A stretch of DNA of 64,000 nt from Rhodospirillaceae bacterium SYSU D60007 (GCA_003574685.1 QOCQ01000010.1:62001-126000); one strand, 5' to 3'. Positions 17,078 through 26,600 are shown, numbered from the stretch's first letter. Numbers and translations: made by a program. The notes: generated by a model not told the origin, from the sequence alone.

Positions 17078-17167
17078 TGGGGGCGCGCCACTCCAGTGGC
17101 GCGTCTTGTCTGGATTATTAGTCCGCTGATTGAGGGAAGATCGCGCCACTGGAGTGGCGCGCCCCCG
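17078..17167. repeat. REPIN-like element, family 1, copy B
   Basis: Two inverted arms, 17078-17103 and 17142-17167, match each other at 25 of 26 positions when one is complemented, and carry the same GCGCCACTCCAGTGGCGC core as the element at 759-893. The spacer is only 38 bp. It sits 3 bp after the thiolase stop, inside what is otherwise a co-directional beta-oxidation operon, and ends 23 bp before the next ATG. Confidence 0.85.
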
Positions 17168-17190
17168 GCGGACCCTCGGAGGCCATAACC

Positions 17191-19434
17191 ATGATCAACT
17201 ACAACGTCGATTCCGACGGCATCGCCACCATAACGTGGGACATGCCGGACCGGTCCATGAACGTGCTCAACGAAGCCTCGATGACGGCCTTCGCCGAGGC
17301 GATGCAGAAGGCGATCAAGGACGCGGCGGTCAAGGGCGTGATCCTGGCATCGGGCAAGGCCGATTTCATCGCCGGCGCCGATCTCGACATGCTGCTCAAC
17401 GTCGACACCTCCGATGCCACGGCGCTGATGGAGCAGTTCAGCCAGCTTCAGCGCCTGTTCCGGGCCATCGAGACCGGCGGCAAGCCGTGGGTCGCGGCCA
17501 TCAACGGTACGGCCCTGGGCGGCGGGCTGGAAATCTGCCTTGCCTGCCACTATCGGATCGCAGCCGACAACCCGAAGGCCAAGATCGGCCAGCCGGAGGT
17601 GAAGATCGGCCTGCTGCCCGGCGGTGGCGGCACGCAGCGGATCCCGCGCCTGATCGGCGTGATGAACGCAGCGCCCATCCTGCTCGAAGGCAAGGAGCTG
17701 AAGGTCCAGGAGGCCAAGGGGCTGGGCCTGATTCACGAAGTGGTGCCGCCGGGCGAATTGCTGGCGCGCGCCAAGGCCTGGCTCGTGGCGCCGGGTACGG
17801 AGAAGGTGGCGCCGACCTGGACCAAGGGTGTGCAGCTCGATGCGCGCGCCGTGCAGCCCTGGGACCGGCCGGGCTTCAAGGTGCCCGGCTTCCCGGGCGG
17901 GCAGGTGTGGAGCCCGGTGGGCGTGCAGACCTTCATCGGCGGCAATGCCATGATCGCGGGCAAGACGTGGGGCGTCTATCCGGCGCCCAAGGCCATCATG
18001 TCGTGCGTCTACGAGGGACTGAACGTGCCGTTCGACACGGGCCTGAAGATCGAGACGCGCTATTTCGTGTCGCTGCTGCGCGATCCCGTCGCCAAGAGCA
18101 TGATCCGCACGCTGTTCTTCGGCTTGCAGGAAGCCAACAAGCTGGCGCGCCGCCCGCAAGGCGTGCCGAAGCAGGAGTACCGCAAGATCGGTGTTCTTGG
18201 TGCCGGCCTGATGGGTGCCGGCATCGCCAACGTCTCGGCGCGTGCCGGCCTTGAGGTTGTGCTGCTCGACCGCGACCAGGCGTCGGCCGACAAGGGCAAG
18301 GCGCATTGCCAGGCCGATGTCGAAAAGGACGCCGGCCGAGGGCGGCTGACGAAGGAGCAGGCAGCCGAGATCGTCGCCCGCATCAAGCCGACGGCAGACT
18401 ATGGCGACCTCAAGGGCTGCCAGTTGGTGATCGAAGCGGTGTTCGAGAACCGCGACGTCAAGGCCGAGGCGACGAAGAAGGCGGAAGCCGTTCTGGGTTC
18501 GGATGCGATCTTCGCCTCCAACACCTCAACCCTGCCGATCACTGGCCTCGCCGAGGCAAGCGTGCGGCCGGCCAATTTCATCGGTCTGCACTTCTTCTCG
18601 CCGGTGGAGAAGATGCCGCTGGTCGAGATCATCGTCGGCGCGAAAACGTCGCAGGAGACGCTGGCGCGCTCGCTGGACTATGTCCAGAAGATCCGCAAGA
18701 CGCCGATCGTCGTCAACGACAGCCGCGGCTTCTTCACCTCGCGGGTGTGCGGCGCCTATATCAGCGAAGGCCACCGCATGCTGAAGGAGGGCATCCCGGC
18801 GGCCATGATCGAGAACTGCGCCCGCATGGCCGGCATGCCGGTCGGGCCGCTGGCGCTCAACGACGAGGTCGCGATCGACCTGTCCTACAAGATCATGGAC
18901 CAGACCCGGCGCGATGCCGAGGCTGCCGGGCAGAAATTTGAAGGCAGCGGCACCGAGGACGTGCTGGAGCTGATGGTCAAGAAGCTGGAGCGGTTCGGCC
19001 GCAAGAACGGCAAGGGCTTCTACGAGTATCCGTCGGACGGCAAGAAGCGGCTGTGGCCCGGCCTGAAGGAGCACTTCAGGGAGCGCGCGGATCTGGCCCA
19101 TGGCGAAGGGCCGGAAAAGAGGGAGGTCGCCGACGAGATCGAGAAGCGGCTCCTCTACGTACAGGCCGTCGATACGGCGCGCTGCCTCGAGGCCAACGTG
19201 CTGACCGATCCGCGCGATGGCGACATCGGCTCGATCATGGGCCTGGGCTTTGCACCGCAGACCGGCGGCGCCATCAGCCTGATCGACCAGGTCGGTGTGT
19301 CGAAGTTTGTCACCGAGTGCGATGCGCTGGCGCAGAAATACGGCCAGCAATTCGCCGTGCCGCAGATGCTGCGCAACATGGCCGACAAGGGCGAAAGCTT
19401 CTACGGCCAGGCCTCAAAGGCCAAAGCGGCGTAG
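17191..19434 (+). CDS. fadJ: Multifunctional 3-hydroxyacyl-CoA dehydrogenase / enoyl-CoA hydratase
   Basis: Alpha subunit of the beta-oxidation complex, combining hydration of 2-enoyl-CoA and NAD-dependent oxidation of 3-hydroxyacyl-CoA. Residues ~1-200 form the crotonase domain (oxyanion strand AAINGTALGGGLEICLAC, second Glu in GQPEVKIGLLPGGGGTQ). Residues ~330-510 form the Rossmann domain (GVLGAGLMGAGIANVSARAG; catalytic region IGLHFFSPVEKMPLVEII), followed by two C-terminal dehydrogenase domains to residue 747. A GGAGG ribosome site precedes the ATG. It partners with the thiolase upstream despite a repeat element between them. Whether it is FadB-like (with isomerase) or FadJ-like is not decided. 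Confidence 0.94.
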   Translation: MINYNVDSDGIATITWDMPDRSMNVLNEASMTAFAEAMQKAIKDAAVKGVILASGKADFIAGADLDMLLNVDTSDATALMEQFSQLQRLFRAIETGGKPWVAAINGTALGGGLEICLACHYRIAADNPKAKIGQPEVKIGLLPGGGGTQRIPRLIGVMNAAPILLEGKELKVQEAKGLGLIHEVVPPGELLARAKAWLVAPGTEKVAPTWTKGVQLDARAVQPWDRPGFKVPGFPGGQVWSPVGVQTFIGGNAMIAGKTWGVYPAPKAIMSCVYEGLNVPFDTGLKIETRYFVSLLRDPVAKSMIRTLFFGLQEANKLARRPQGVPKQEYRKIGVLGAGLMGAGIANVSARAGLEVVLLDRDQASADKGKAHCQADVEKDAGRGRLTKEQAAEIVARIKPTADYGDLKGCQLVIEAVFENRDVKAEATKKAEAVLGSDAIFASNTSTLPITGLAEASVRPANFIGLHFFSPVEKMPLVEIIVGAKTSQETLARSLDYVQKIRKTPIVVNDSRGFFTSRVCGAYISEGHRMLKEGIPAAMIENCARMAGMPVGPLALNDEVAIDLSYKIMDQTRRDAEAAGQKFEGSGTEDVLELMVKKLERFGRKNGKGFYEYPSDGKKRLWPGLKEHFRERADLAHGEGPEKREVADEIEKRLLYVQAVDTARCLEANVLTDPRDGDIGSIMGLGFAPQTGGAISLIDQVGVSKFVTECDALAQKYGQQFAVPQMLRNMADKGESFYGQASKAKAA

Positions 19435-19450
19435 TCTGAGCACTCAAGCA

Positions 19451-19485
19451 AGCCTTCATGGTGAGCCTGTCGAACCATGAAGGCT
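19451..19485. repeat. REP-like hairpin, family 3, single copy
   Basis: AGCCTTCATGGT and ACCATGAAGGCT form a perfect 12-bp stem with an 11-base loop (GAGCCTGTCGA). The same core recurs three times at 27507-27658. It lies between the convergent FadB/FadJ-type gene and the oxidoreductase gene, so it may also serve as a bidirectional transcript end, although no T-run follows. Confidence 0.8.
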
Positions 19486-19506
19486 CTGCAGCACCGACGG
19501 TGCGGT

Positions 19507-20682
19507 TCAGAGCTCCGTCCAGGCAGCTTGGTTCTGAGAGGAGCGAACGGCTGCTTCGATGAAGCGCACGCCGCGCACGCCGGCATCGACGGTGGGCACG
19601 AGCAGCGAGAACGGATCGGGCGCGCGGCCCTCCTGCCGCGCCGTGATCTGTTCCGCTACGTCGCGATAGAGCTGGGCAAAGCCTTCCAGATAGCCCTCGG
19701 GGTGGCCGGCGGGTATGCGCGATGCGGCCCGCGCGACGTCTTCTGTGCCGGCGCTGTTGCGGCGGATCAGCCGCGGCGGGTCACCGAGCGGTGCATGGAT
19801 GAGAAGGTTCGGCTGCTCCTGGTGCCATTCGAGGCTGCCCCGCTCGCCGTAGACGCGGATGCGGAGCGCGTTGTCGCTCCCCGCCGCAACCTGGCTGCAC
19901 CAGAGCATGCCCCGCGTGCCGCCCTCGAAGCGCAACAGCATGTGGGCGTTGTCGTCAAGCCGGCGACCTTCCACGAAGGTGTGAAGCTCGGCTGCCAGCG
20001 CCACGACCGGCTGGCCGACAATAAACTCCGCGAGGTTGAAGGCATGGGTGCCGATATCGCCGACGGCGCCGGCCGGACCCGCGCGCGCCGGGTCGGTGCG
20101 CCAGTCCGCCTGCTTCTGGCCGGTCTCCTCGATTCGGGTCGCCAGCCAGTCCTGCGCATACTCCGCCTGCACCACGCGGATCGCACCGATCGCGCCGGCA
20201 GCCACCATGGCGCGCGCCTGCCGCACCATAGGATAGCCGGTGTAGTTGTGCGTGACGGCGAAGATCAGGCCGGATGATCGGGCGCGTTCGGCAAGCTGCT
20301 CGGCCTCGTGGCGGGTGGTGGTCAGCGGCTTGTCGCAGATGACATGAATGCCCGCCTCAAGGAAGGCTGCTGCTGCGGCAGCATGGGCATGGTTCGGCGT
20401 GACGATGGCGACGGCGTCGATGCCGTCCGGCCGGCGTGATTCGCGTTCCGCCATGACACGGAAATCCGCATAGGTGCGCTCCGGTGCCAGCATCAGGTCC
20501 GCGGCCGACAGGCGCGCCCGCTCCGCATCCGAGGAGAGTGCGCCGGCGACGAGTCCCCAGCGATCGTCGATGCGCGCGGCGATCCGGTGCACCGCGCCGA
20601 TGAACGCCCCGTGGCCGCCGCCCACCATGCCGAGCCGCAGGCGCCTGGCGGGCTGCGCGCTGCCTGAGCCTTGGATGGTCAT
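19507..20682 (-). CDS. Gfo/Idh/MocA family oxidoreductase
   Basis: NAD(P)-dependent sugar or polyol dehydrogenase. The N-terminal Rossmann domain begins [19 protein letters not shown], with the family EKP-type motif appearing as [11 protein letters not shown], where Asp replaces Glu. The C-terminal alpha/beta domain contains [19 protein letters not shown], with the His typical of the catalytic region. The 391-residue length is normal. The ATG at 20682 lies 2 bp past the stop of the isomerase gene, so the two are translationally coupled. As the last gene of the ABC-transporter operon it likely oxidises the imported sugar or inositol-like substrate. Confidence 0.91.
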   Translation of the reverse strand: MTIQGSGSAQPARRLRLGMVGGGHGAFIGAVHRIAARIDDRWGLVAGALSSDAERARLSAADLMLAPERTYADFRVMAERESRRPDGIDAVAIVTPNHAHAAAAAAFLEAGIHVICDKPLTTTRHEAEQLAERARSSGLIFAVTHNYTGYPMVRQARAMVAAGAIGAIRVVQAEYAQDWLATRIEETGQKQADWRTDPARAGPAGAVGDIGTHAFNLAEFIVGQPVVALAAELHTFVEGRRLDDNAHMLLRFEGGTRGMLWCSQVAAGSDNALRIRVYGERGSLEWHQEQPNLLIHAPLGDPPRLIRRNSAGTEDVARAASRIPAGHPEGYLEGFAQLYRDVAEQITARQEGRAPDPFSLLVPTVDAGVRGVRFIEAAVRSSQNQAAWTEL

Positions 20683-20683
20683 G

Positions 20684-21739
20684 TCAGGCGAGCCCGAGCA
20701 TCCGCCGGTTCGCCGCCTCGTCGGCGCCGCCGGCGGCAAAGTCGTCGAATGCTGTTTCGGTCACCCGAATGATGTGCGAGCGGATGAACTCGGCGCCCTC
20801 GCGCGCACCGTCTTCGGGGTGCTTGAGGCAGCATTCCCACTCCAGCACCGCCCAGGAGTCGTAGTCGTACTGCGCCAGCTTCGAGAAGATGCCAGTGAAA
20901 TCGATCTGGCCGTCACCCAGCGAGCGGAAGCGCCCGGCGCGGTCTATCCAGCTCTGGAAGCCGCCATAGACGCCGCTGCGGCCCGTGGGATTGAATTCCG
21001 CATCCTTCACATGGAAGGCCTTGATGCGCTCGTGGTAGAGATCGATGAAGGCGAGATAGTCGAGCTGCTGCAGCAGAAAGTGGCTGGGATCGTAGTTGAT
21101 GCAGGCGCGCGTGTGACCGCCGACCGCGTCGAGAAAGCGCTCGAAGCTGACGCCGTCATGCAGATCCTCGCCGGGATGGATCTCGTAGCACACATCGACG
21201 CCGGCCGCGTCGAAGGCATCGAGGATTGGCCGCCAGCGGCGCCCCAGCTCGGCAAACGCGGTTTCTATGAGCCCGGCAGGGCGTGGCGGCCACGGGTACA
21301 GGTAAGGCCAGGCCAGCGCACCCGAGAAGGTGGCGTGGGTGCGCAAGCCCAGCCGCTTCGAAGCCTGTGCCCCGAGGTGCATCTGGCGGACGGCCCACTC
21401 GGTGCGGGCGGCGGGGTTGCCGCGAACCTCGGGTACGGCGAAGGCATCAAAGGCGTCGTCGTAGGCCGGATGGACGGCGACGAGCTGGCCCTGGAGATGC
21501 GTGGAAAGCTCGGTGATCTCGATGCCGTGCCGCGCAACGATACCCCTGACTTCATCGCAGTACGCGTCGGAGGTCGCGGCGCGCTCGAGGTCGAACAGGC
21601 GCTTGTCCCAGCTCGGCACCTGAACGCCCTTGTAGCCGAGCGAAGCCGCCCAGCCGCAGATCGCATCGAGCGAATTGAACGGCGCTGCATCGCCCGCGAA
21701 CTGGGCGAGGAAGATCGCCGGGCCCTTGATGGTCTTCAT
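20684..21739 (-). CDS. Sugar phosphate isomerase/epimerase (TIM barrel)
   Basis: AP-endonuclease-2-like TIM barrel protein of the IolE/xylose-isomerase-like group, 351 residues. Metal-ligand motifs are present: CYEIHPGEDLHDG, CINYDPSHF, IKAFHVKDAEF and VLEWECC. These correspond to the Glu-Asp-His-Glu metal site. The start MKTIKGPAIFLAQFAG at 21739 is chosen over an in-frame upstream ATG because the latter is in a low-complexity, arginine-rich leader. Paired with a Gfo/Idh/MocA dehydrogenase and a ribose-type ABC transporter, it likely isomerises or dehydrates an oxidised polyol or inositol intermediate. Substrate unknown. Confidence 0.9.
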   Translation of the reverse strand: MKTIKGPAIFLAQFAGDAAPFNSLDAICGWAASLGYKGVQVPSWDKRLFDLERAATSDAYCDEVRGIVARHGIEITELSTHLQGQLVAVHPAYDDAFDAFAVPEVRGNPAARTEWAVRQMHLGAQASKRLGLRTHATFSGALAWPYLYPWPPRPAGLIETAFAELGRRWRPILDAFDAAGVDVCYEIHPGEDLHDGVSFERFLDAVGGHTRACINYDPSHFLLQQLDYLAFIDLYHERIKAFHVKDAEFNPTGRSGVYGGFQSWIDRAGRFRSLGDGQIDFTGIFSKLAQYDYDSWAVLEWECCLKHPEDGAREGAEFIRSHIIRVTETAFDDFAAGGADEAANRRMLGLA

Positions 21740-21775
21740 GGCTGTGTCCTCGTGTCTGGCCATCCCGCGCAAGGG

Positions 21776-21808
21776 CCGGAAGCGCATCGCCAAACGGTGC
21801 GCTCCCGG
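21776..21808. repeat. Hairpin between binding-protein and isomerase genes
   Basis: CCGGAAGCGCATCG pairs with CGGTGCGCTCCCGG across a 5-base loop, 13 of 14 positions including one wobble. The GCGCTCCCGG arm end resembles the tail of family-1 repeats, so it may be a decayed copy. No T-run follows, so it more likely stabilises the upstream binding-protein transcript than terminates it. Confidence 0.5.
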
Positions 21809-21817
21809 TACGCGCCG

Positions 21818-22764
21818 TCAGAACGGCGAGTTCGGATAGTAGAAGTCCTTGGCGTTTTCTTTGGTGATCAGCGTCGCCTCGAGCACGTAGGTGCCGCGCA
21901 TCGGGGCGTTCGAGTAGAACTTGGCGGCGGTGACTTCCATGGCGGTCGCGATCATCGCCGGCGGATAGGAGACGTTGACCGGGATCATCTTGTCGCCGTC
22001 CATCACCTTCTTGACCATCTCCTTCATGCCGGCACCGCCCAGCACGAACTTGATGTCGGTGCGCTTCGCCTGACGGATCGCCTCAAGCACGCCCAGCGCC
22101 ATGTCGTCATCCGCGGCCCAGACCGCATCGATCTTCGGGTGCTTGGACAGGAAGTCCTGCATGACGCGGAAGGCGTCATCGCGGTCCAGTTGGCATATTG
22201 CTTGTCGAGGATCTTCACCCCTGAGCCCTGCAGCGCCTTCTCGAAGCTGGTAACCCGCTCCTCGTCTATTACGGTCGGAATGCCGCGCAGCACCACGACA
22301 TTGCCCTGCTTCAGGTAATCAGCGAAGTACTTTCCGGCCACGCGGCCGAATTCCGGGTTGTTGCCGGCGACGTAGATGTCCTGGATGGTCGGATCCTTCA
22401 GGCCACGGTCGACGACAGTGATGAACGTGCCGCGCCGCTTTACGTCCAGCACCGGATTGGTGAGCTCGTCGGAATTGAAGGGCAGCACGACCAGCGCGTC
22501 GATCTTTTGCGCGGAGAGGTCCTCCAGCGCGTTGGCCTGTGCGGCGCCGCTGGGCGAGGTCTTCACGATCACCTTCAGCCCCGGATAGGTCTTCTCCAGA
22601 CGCTTCGCGGCTTCCTCCGCATGGTAGACCACGCCACCGGTCCAGCCATGCGTGGCGGCGGGGATGGAAACCCCGATCGTGACGTTCTTCTGCTGGGCCT
22701 GCGCGGCGCCGAGCGCGAAAGCCACGCCGGCTGCCGCGATTGCTGAAAGTGCGAGCTTCTTCAC
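21818..22764 (-). pseudogene. Sugar ABC transporter substrate-binding protein, frameshifted
   Basis: The N-terminal reading frame (22764 to ~22186, 193 codons) has a clean signal peptide ([19 protein letters not shown]...AQAQ) and a periplasmic-binding-protein-1 fold of RbsB type ([64 protein letters not shown]). At 22184-22185 one base is missing: after codons for KQYANW the protein continues only in the next frame ([29 protein letters not shown], to the stop at 21818). Joined, the product would be about 315 residues, the normal family length. There is no slippery heptamer, so a real 1-nt deletion or a sequencing error is more likely than programmed frameshifting. Confidence 0.85.
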
Positions 22765-22836
22765 GATTTCCTCCCAGTGCCTGTCTGCGAGCCAAGCTGA
22801 AAAGAACCACCGGCTGGCTCCTGCCGGTCCTTGCCT

Positions 22837-23898
22837 TCACTGCCGCCGATGCAGGCCGCGTTGCACCAGCATGGCGACGATGATGATCGCGCCCTGGACC
22901 GCGCCGACGAGGTATTCCGAGACGAGGTCCGAGAGCACCATGATGTTGGCCACTAGCTCCAGGATCACGGCGCCGGCGATCGTGCCCCAGACGCGACCGG
23001 TGCCGCCCTTGAGCATGGTGCCGCCGATCACCACCGCCGTGATCGCCTGCAATTCCCACAGCAGGCCGGTCGTCGGCGTTGCCGAGCCAAGCCGCGGCAC
23101 GTACACCAGGATTGCCAGCGCGACGCAGACGCCCTGGATCACATAGGTCAGCACCCGCACGCGTGCGATCGGCACGCCGGAATAGCGGGCGACATCCTCA
23201 CTGGAGCCAAGCGCCACCACATGGCGGCCGAAGGGCGTCCTGTAGAGGAGGAGGGCGCCCGCCGCGGCAATGGCGAGGAAGATGAGGATCGGCACCGGTA
23301 CGCCGGCAATCGAACCGAAATAGACGGGCCGGTAGAGCTCCCGCAGCTCGACGCTGCGCATCGTGATCGTGCCGCCCGCCGCCAGCCAGATGATCAGGCC
23401 GCGGTAGATGCCCATGGTGCCGAGCGTGACGATGAACGGTTCGATTCGTCCGAAGGTCGTCACCACGCCATTGGCGAGGCCGCACAGGGCACCCAGCAGC
23501 AGCGCCAGCAGAATGCCTGCGGCGAGTATGCCCATTGGAGAGCTGCCAAAGAGAGTACTCAGCGTGGCGAAGAACGCGTTTGCCGGCGCCGGTGCCCCCA
23601 GCCCGTTCATGACGAAGATCATGACGCCGGCGATCAGCGCCGCCATGGAACCGACCGAGAGGTCAAGTCCGCCGCCGGCAATGACGAACGTGGCGCCGAC
23701 AGCGATGATGGCGATGAAGGCAGAACGCGTCGCGACGTTGACGAGGTTGTCCACGGTCAGAAACCGGTCGCTCACCAGGGCGCCCAGCAGCACCAGCGCG
23801 CCAAGGGCAACAAACGGCGCCACCACGCGGAGGTCGGCATGCAGCCAGCGCCGCAAGGACTTCATCGGCGGGACCGCCTCTGCGCCCCGCTCGGTCAT
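22837..23898 (-). CDS. Ribose-type ABC transporter permease
   Basis: Inner-membrane permease of the RbsC/XylH family (carbohydrate uptake transporter 2). The 353-residue protein begins MTERGAEAVPPMKSLRRW and has about nine hydrophobic helices, with the conserved family segment FVIAGGGLDLSVGSMAALIAG and the EAA-like region TGRVWGTIAGAVILELVAN. The ATG at 23898 overlaps the ATPase stop in ATGA, so both subunits are made together. It should import the sugar or polyol bound by the neighbouring (frameshifted) binding protein. Confidence 0.93.
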   Translation of the reverse strand: MTERGAEAVPPMKSLRRWLHADLRVVAPFVALGALVLLGALVSDRFLTVDNLVNVATRSAFIAIIAVGATFVIAGGGLDLSVGSMAALIAGVMIFVMNGLGAPAPANAFFATLSTLFGSSPMGILAAGILLALLLGALCGLANGVVTTFGRIEPFIVTLGTMGIYRGLIIWLAAGGTITMRSVELRELYRPVYFGSIAGVPVPILIFLAIAAAGALLLYRTPFGRHVVALGSSEDVARYSGVPIARVRVLTYVIQGVCVALAILVYVPRLGSATPTTGLLWELQAITAVVIGGTMLKGGTGRVWGTIAGAVILELVANIMVLSDLVSEYLVGAVQGAIIIVAMLVQRGLHRRQ

Positions 23899-25415
23899 GC
23901 GACACCCGCGGCGATGGCCGCCGCCTTGTCTTCGTGAACGCCGGTGGCGAGGAACACGATGGCGTCCTCGCTGAGGTCCTCCCCTGGCACCTCGCCGGTG
24001 ATCCGGCCGTTGCGCATCACCAGCACGCGGTCGCACAGGCCGATAAGCTCCGGCATCTCCGAGGAGATCACGATGATCGAACGGCCCTGCGCGGCCAGGC
24101 GAGCGATGAACTGGTAGATCTGTTCCCTGGTGCCGATATCGACGCCGCGGGTCGGCTCGTCGATGATGATGATGCGCGGCTCGACCAGCATCATCTTGGC
24201 CAGAAGCAGCTTCTGCTGGTTGCCGCCCGAAAGCTGGCCCGCGAGCATGTTGCGCCGCCGTGCCCGGATATCGAAATTGCGCAGGGCGCCGTCCAGAGCG
24301 CGGTCTTCAGCCGCGGCGTCGATGAGTGGACCGCGCGTGAATCGCTCCAGCGCTGCCAGCGTGAGGTTGACGCGCAGATCCTGCTGCAGCAGCAGGCCCT
24401 TGCCCTTGCGATCCTCGGTCAGATAGGCGACGCCGGAAGCCAAGGCTTCCCCGGCATTGCGAAACCGGACTTCGCGGCCTTCGAGGATCACTTCACCGCG
24501 AAAGCTGCGTAGTCCCACAAGCCCTTCAAGGAGTTCAGTGCGTCCCGCGCCGACAAGGCCGCCGAATCCCAGAATCTCGCCCCGGTGCAGCTCGAACGAC
24601 GCGTTGTGCACGAAACCCGGCACGGACGCCCCGGTAACTGACAGCACCATGTCGCGAGAACCAGCGGCCGGCTTGTCCGGATAGAGTTTGGAAAGATCAC
24701 GGCCCACCATCAGTCGGGCCATCTCGACCGGTTCGAGGCTGCTGGCGTCGCGGGTGGCAACGAGTTGCCCGTCGCGCAGCACGGTCACCCGCTCGGCGAT
24801 CGCCTTCACCTCCGCCAGCCGATGCGAGATGTACAGGACCGCAATGCCATCCGCCTTCAGCCGCCGGATGGTGGTGAACAGCGCTTCCGCCTCGATCGGC
24901 GTGAGCACGGCCGTCGGCTCGTCGAAGATGACGACCTGGTGCGGCACGAGAAGGGCACGGGCAATCTGCACGAACTGGCGTTCGGCAATGGAGAGGCCAC
25001 GCACCTGGGCGTCGGGCGGAATGCGTGCGCCGAGGCGGGCCAGTGCGGCGCGTGTGCTCTCGCGCATCGCCTGTTTGTCCGTGAGGCCGAAGCGCCGCAG
25101 CTCGCGGCCGAGAAAAAGGTTCTCGCTGACGGTGAGGTCTTCGGCGAGCAGGATCTCCTGATGAACCAGCACGATTCCGCGCCGCTCCGCTTCGACCGGC
25201 CCTGAGAAGCGTACGGGCTCGCCCCTGAACTCCAGCGCGCCCTTGCTCGGCTGCAGGTGGCCGGACAGGATGCGCATCAGGGTCGATTTGCCGGCGCCAT
25301 TCTCGCCGATGACGGCGTGCACTTCGCCCGGCTCCAGCCCGAACGAGATATCGCTCAGGACCTCGACAGGTCCGAACGATCTGGAGATGCGGTGCGCGCT
25401 CAGAATCGGCGCCAA
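23895..25415 (-). CDS. Ribose-type ABC transporter ATPase (two NBDs)
   Basis: RbsA/XylG-like protein of 506 residues with two tandem nucleotide-binding domains. The first has Walker A GENGAGKS, signature LSIAERQ and Walker B VVIFDEPTAVL; the second has the degenerate Walker A GLVGAGRTE typical of the family, signature LSGGNQQKLLLAKM and Walker B IIIIDEPTRGVD. The start is TTG at 25415: an in-frame TAA lies upstream and no ATG or GTG comes earlier in frame. As the first gene of the operon it is read from the intergenic operator region shared with the LacI regulator. Confidence 0.93.
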   Translation of the reverse strand: MAPILSAHRISRSFGPVEVLSDISFGLEPGEVHAVIGENGAGKSTLMRILSGHLQPSKGALEFRGEPVRFSGPVEAERRGIVLVHQEILLAEDLTVSENLFLGRELRRFGLTDKQAMRESTRAALARLGARIPPDAQVRGLSIAERQFVQIARALLVPHQVVIFDEPTAVLTPIEAEALFTTIRRLKADGIAVLYISHRLAEVKAIAERVTVLRDGQLVATRDASSLEPVEMARLMVGRDLSKLYPDKPAAGSRDMVLSVTGASVPGFVHNASFELHRGEILGFGGLVGAGRTELLEGLVGLRSFRGEVILEGREVRFRNAGEALASGVAYLTEDRKGKGLLLQQDLRVNLTLAALERFTRGPLIDAAAEDRALDGALRNFDIRARRRNMLAGQLSGGNQQKLLLAKMMLVEPRIIIIDEPTRGVDIGTREQIYQFIARLAAQGRSIIVISSEMPELIGLCDRVLVMRNGRITGEVPGEDLSEDAIVFLATGVHEDKAAAIAAGVA

Positions 25416-25434
25416 CGTTTCCTGCCCTGTGGGT

Positions 25435-25463
25435 ATGTAATCGATTTATGTAATCGTTTACAT
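25435..25463. promoter_or_regulatory. LacI-family operators in the divergent intergenic region
   Basis: ATGTAATCGTTTACAT (25448-25463) is a palindrome with 6-bp arms and the central CG typical of LacI-family operators. A second half-operator, ATGTAATCG, begins 13 bp upstream at 25435 and runs on as ATGTAATCGATTTAT. The sites lie 20-48 bp upstream of the ATPase start and ~60-85 bp upstream of the regulator start, so the adjacent LacI protein probably controls both genes. Confidence 0.75.
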
Positions 25464-25520
25464 TCACTTTACCGAAGTTGCCGCCTCTGTCAAACACGAC
25501 GGCGATAGAGAGATCATGCG

Positions 25521-26600
25521 GTGAAGTCCCAAACACCCCGCGAGCTGGACGCGACGCCCGACGAGGAGCCGATCACGCCGCGGGCCGCGCGCATCCAGGA
25601 CGTGGCGCGCCTGGCGCAGGTCTCCACGGCCACGGTGAGCCGCGCCCTGAGCGATCCGGCGCGAGTCTCGGCGGGCGCGAAGGCCCGCGTATCGGAGGCG
25701 ATCGCGCGGCTGGGCTATTTGCCGAACTCCGCGGCGCGCAGCCTGCGTTCGCAGAAGGCCCGCATGGTGCTGGTGGTGCTGCCGGATCTCTCGAATTCGT
25801 TCTTCTCGGAGATCCTGCAGGGCATCGAGGACAGGCTGTACGAGGCCGGCTACGGCATGATCATCGGCAACCTCGACGGCTCGCCGCAAAAGGAGGCTCG
25901 CTTCGCCGCCTTCACCGCCACAGGCCAGGTCGATGGCGCCTTGCTGCTGAACGGCCATCTCTTCGGGCAGACCCGCGACGGGCATGGCGAACCCATGAAG
26001 ACCAGCGTGCCGCTGGTGGCGCTGTGCGAGGCGATACCCGGCGCTGACATCCCGCAGATCGAGGTGGACAACCGCGCCGCCGCCCGCGCGATGACGCTTT
26101 ACCTCGCAGGCCTGGGGCACCGGCGCATCGCCTATGTGTGCGGCCCCGCCGGCAATGTGCTTGAGGTGGAGCGCTGCCGCGGCTATCGCGAGGGGCTCGA
26201 GGCAACCCAGCTCGGCTTCGATGCCGACCTCGTCCTTCCGGGCGACTACACGCTCGAAGCCGGCATTCGGGTGGGGCAGACGCTGCTGGCAAGCGAGGTG
26301 CGGCCCACAGCGGTGTTCTGCTCCAATGACGAGATGGCGATCGGGCTTATCCGCACGCTGGCGGCCGGCGGCCTGCGCGTGCCACGGGACATTTCAGTCG
26401 CCGGGTTCGACGACATCGTGTTTGCCGCCATGGCAGATCCGCCGCTGACGACAATTCGCCAGCCCCGGCGCGAGCTGGGACGAAAGGGCGCTTCGGTCAT
26501 TCTCGACCTGCTGAAAGGGCAGGGCGTGCCAAAGCGCATCCGGCTCGAGACGGAACTCGTCGTGCGGGAAAGCACCGCTGCACCGCCACCGCAGGGGTGA
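25521..26600 (+). CDS. LacI family transcriptional regulator
   Basis: The 359-residue protein has an N-terminal extension of ~25 residues, then the LacI helix-turn-helix and hinge (RIQDVARLAQVSTATVSRAL, followed by SEAIARLGYLPNSAARSLRS), and a C-terminal periplasmic-binding-protein-like effector domain (SNDEMAIGLIRTL; SVAGFDDIVFAAMADPPLTT). Start codon GTG at 25521; the nearby ATG at 25514 meets TGA after two codons. It is divergent from the ABC transporter operon, with operator palindromes in between, and most likely represses that operon until a sugar or polyol binds. Confidence 0.93.
   Translation: MKSQTPRELDATPDEEPITPRAARIQDVARLAQVSTATVSRALSDPARVSAGAKARVSEAIARLGYLPNSAARSLRSQKARMVLVVLPDLSNSFFSEILQGIEDRLYEAGYGMIIGNLDGSPQKEARFAAFTATGQVDGALLLNGHLFGQTRDGHGEPMKTSVPLVALCEAIPGADIPQIEVDNRAAARAMTLYLAGLGHRRIAYVCGPAGNVLEVERCRGYREGLEATQLGFDADLVLPGDYTLEAGIRVGQTLLASEVRPTAVFCSNDEMAIGLIRTLAAGGLRVPRDISVAGFDDIVFAAMADPPLTTIRQPRRELGRKGASVILDLLKGQGVPKRIRLETELVVRESTAAPPPQG

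Noticed and set aside
21818-22764. Programmed ribosomal frameshift in the binding protein gene
   Set aside because: The junction reads AACTGGACCGCGATG, with no slippery heptamer or following pseudoknot-like structure visible.
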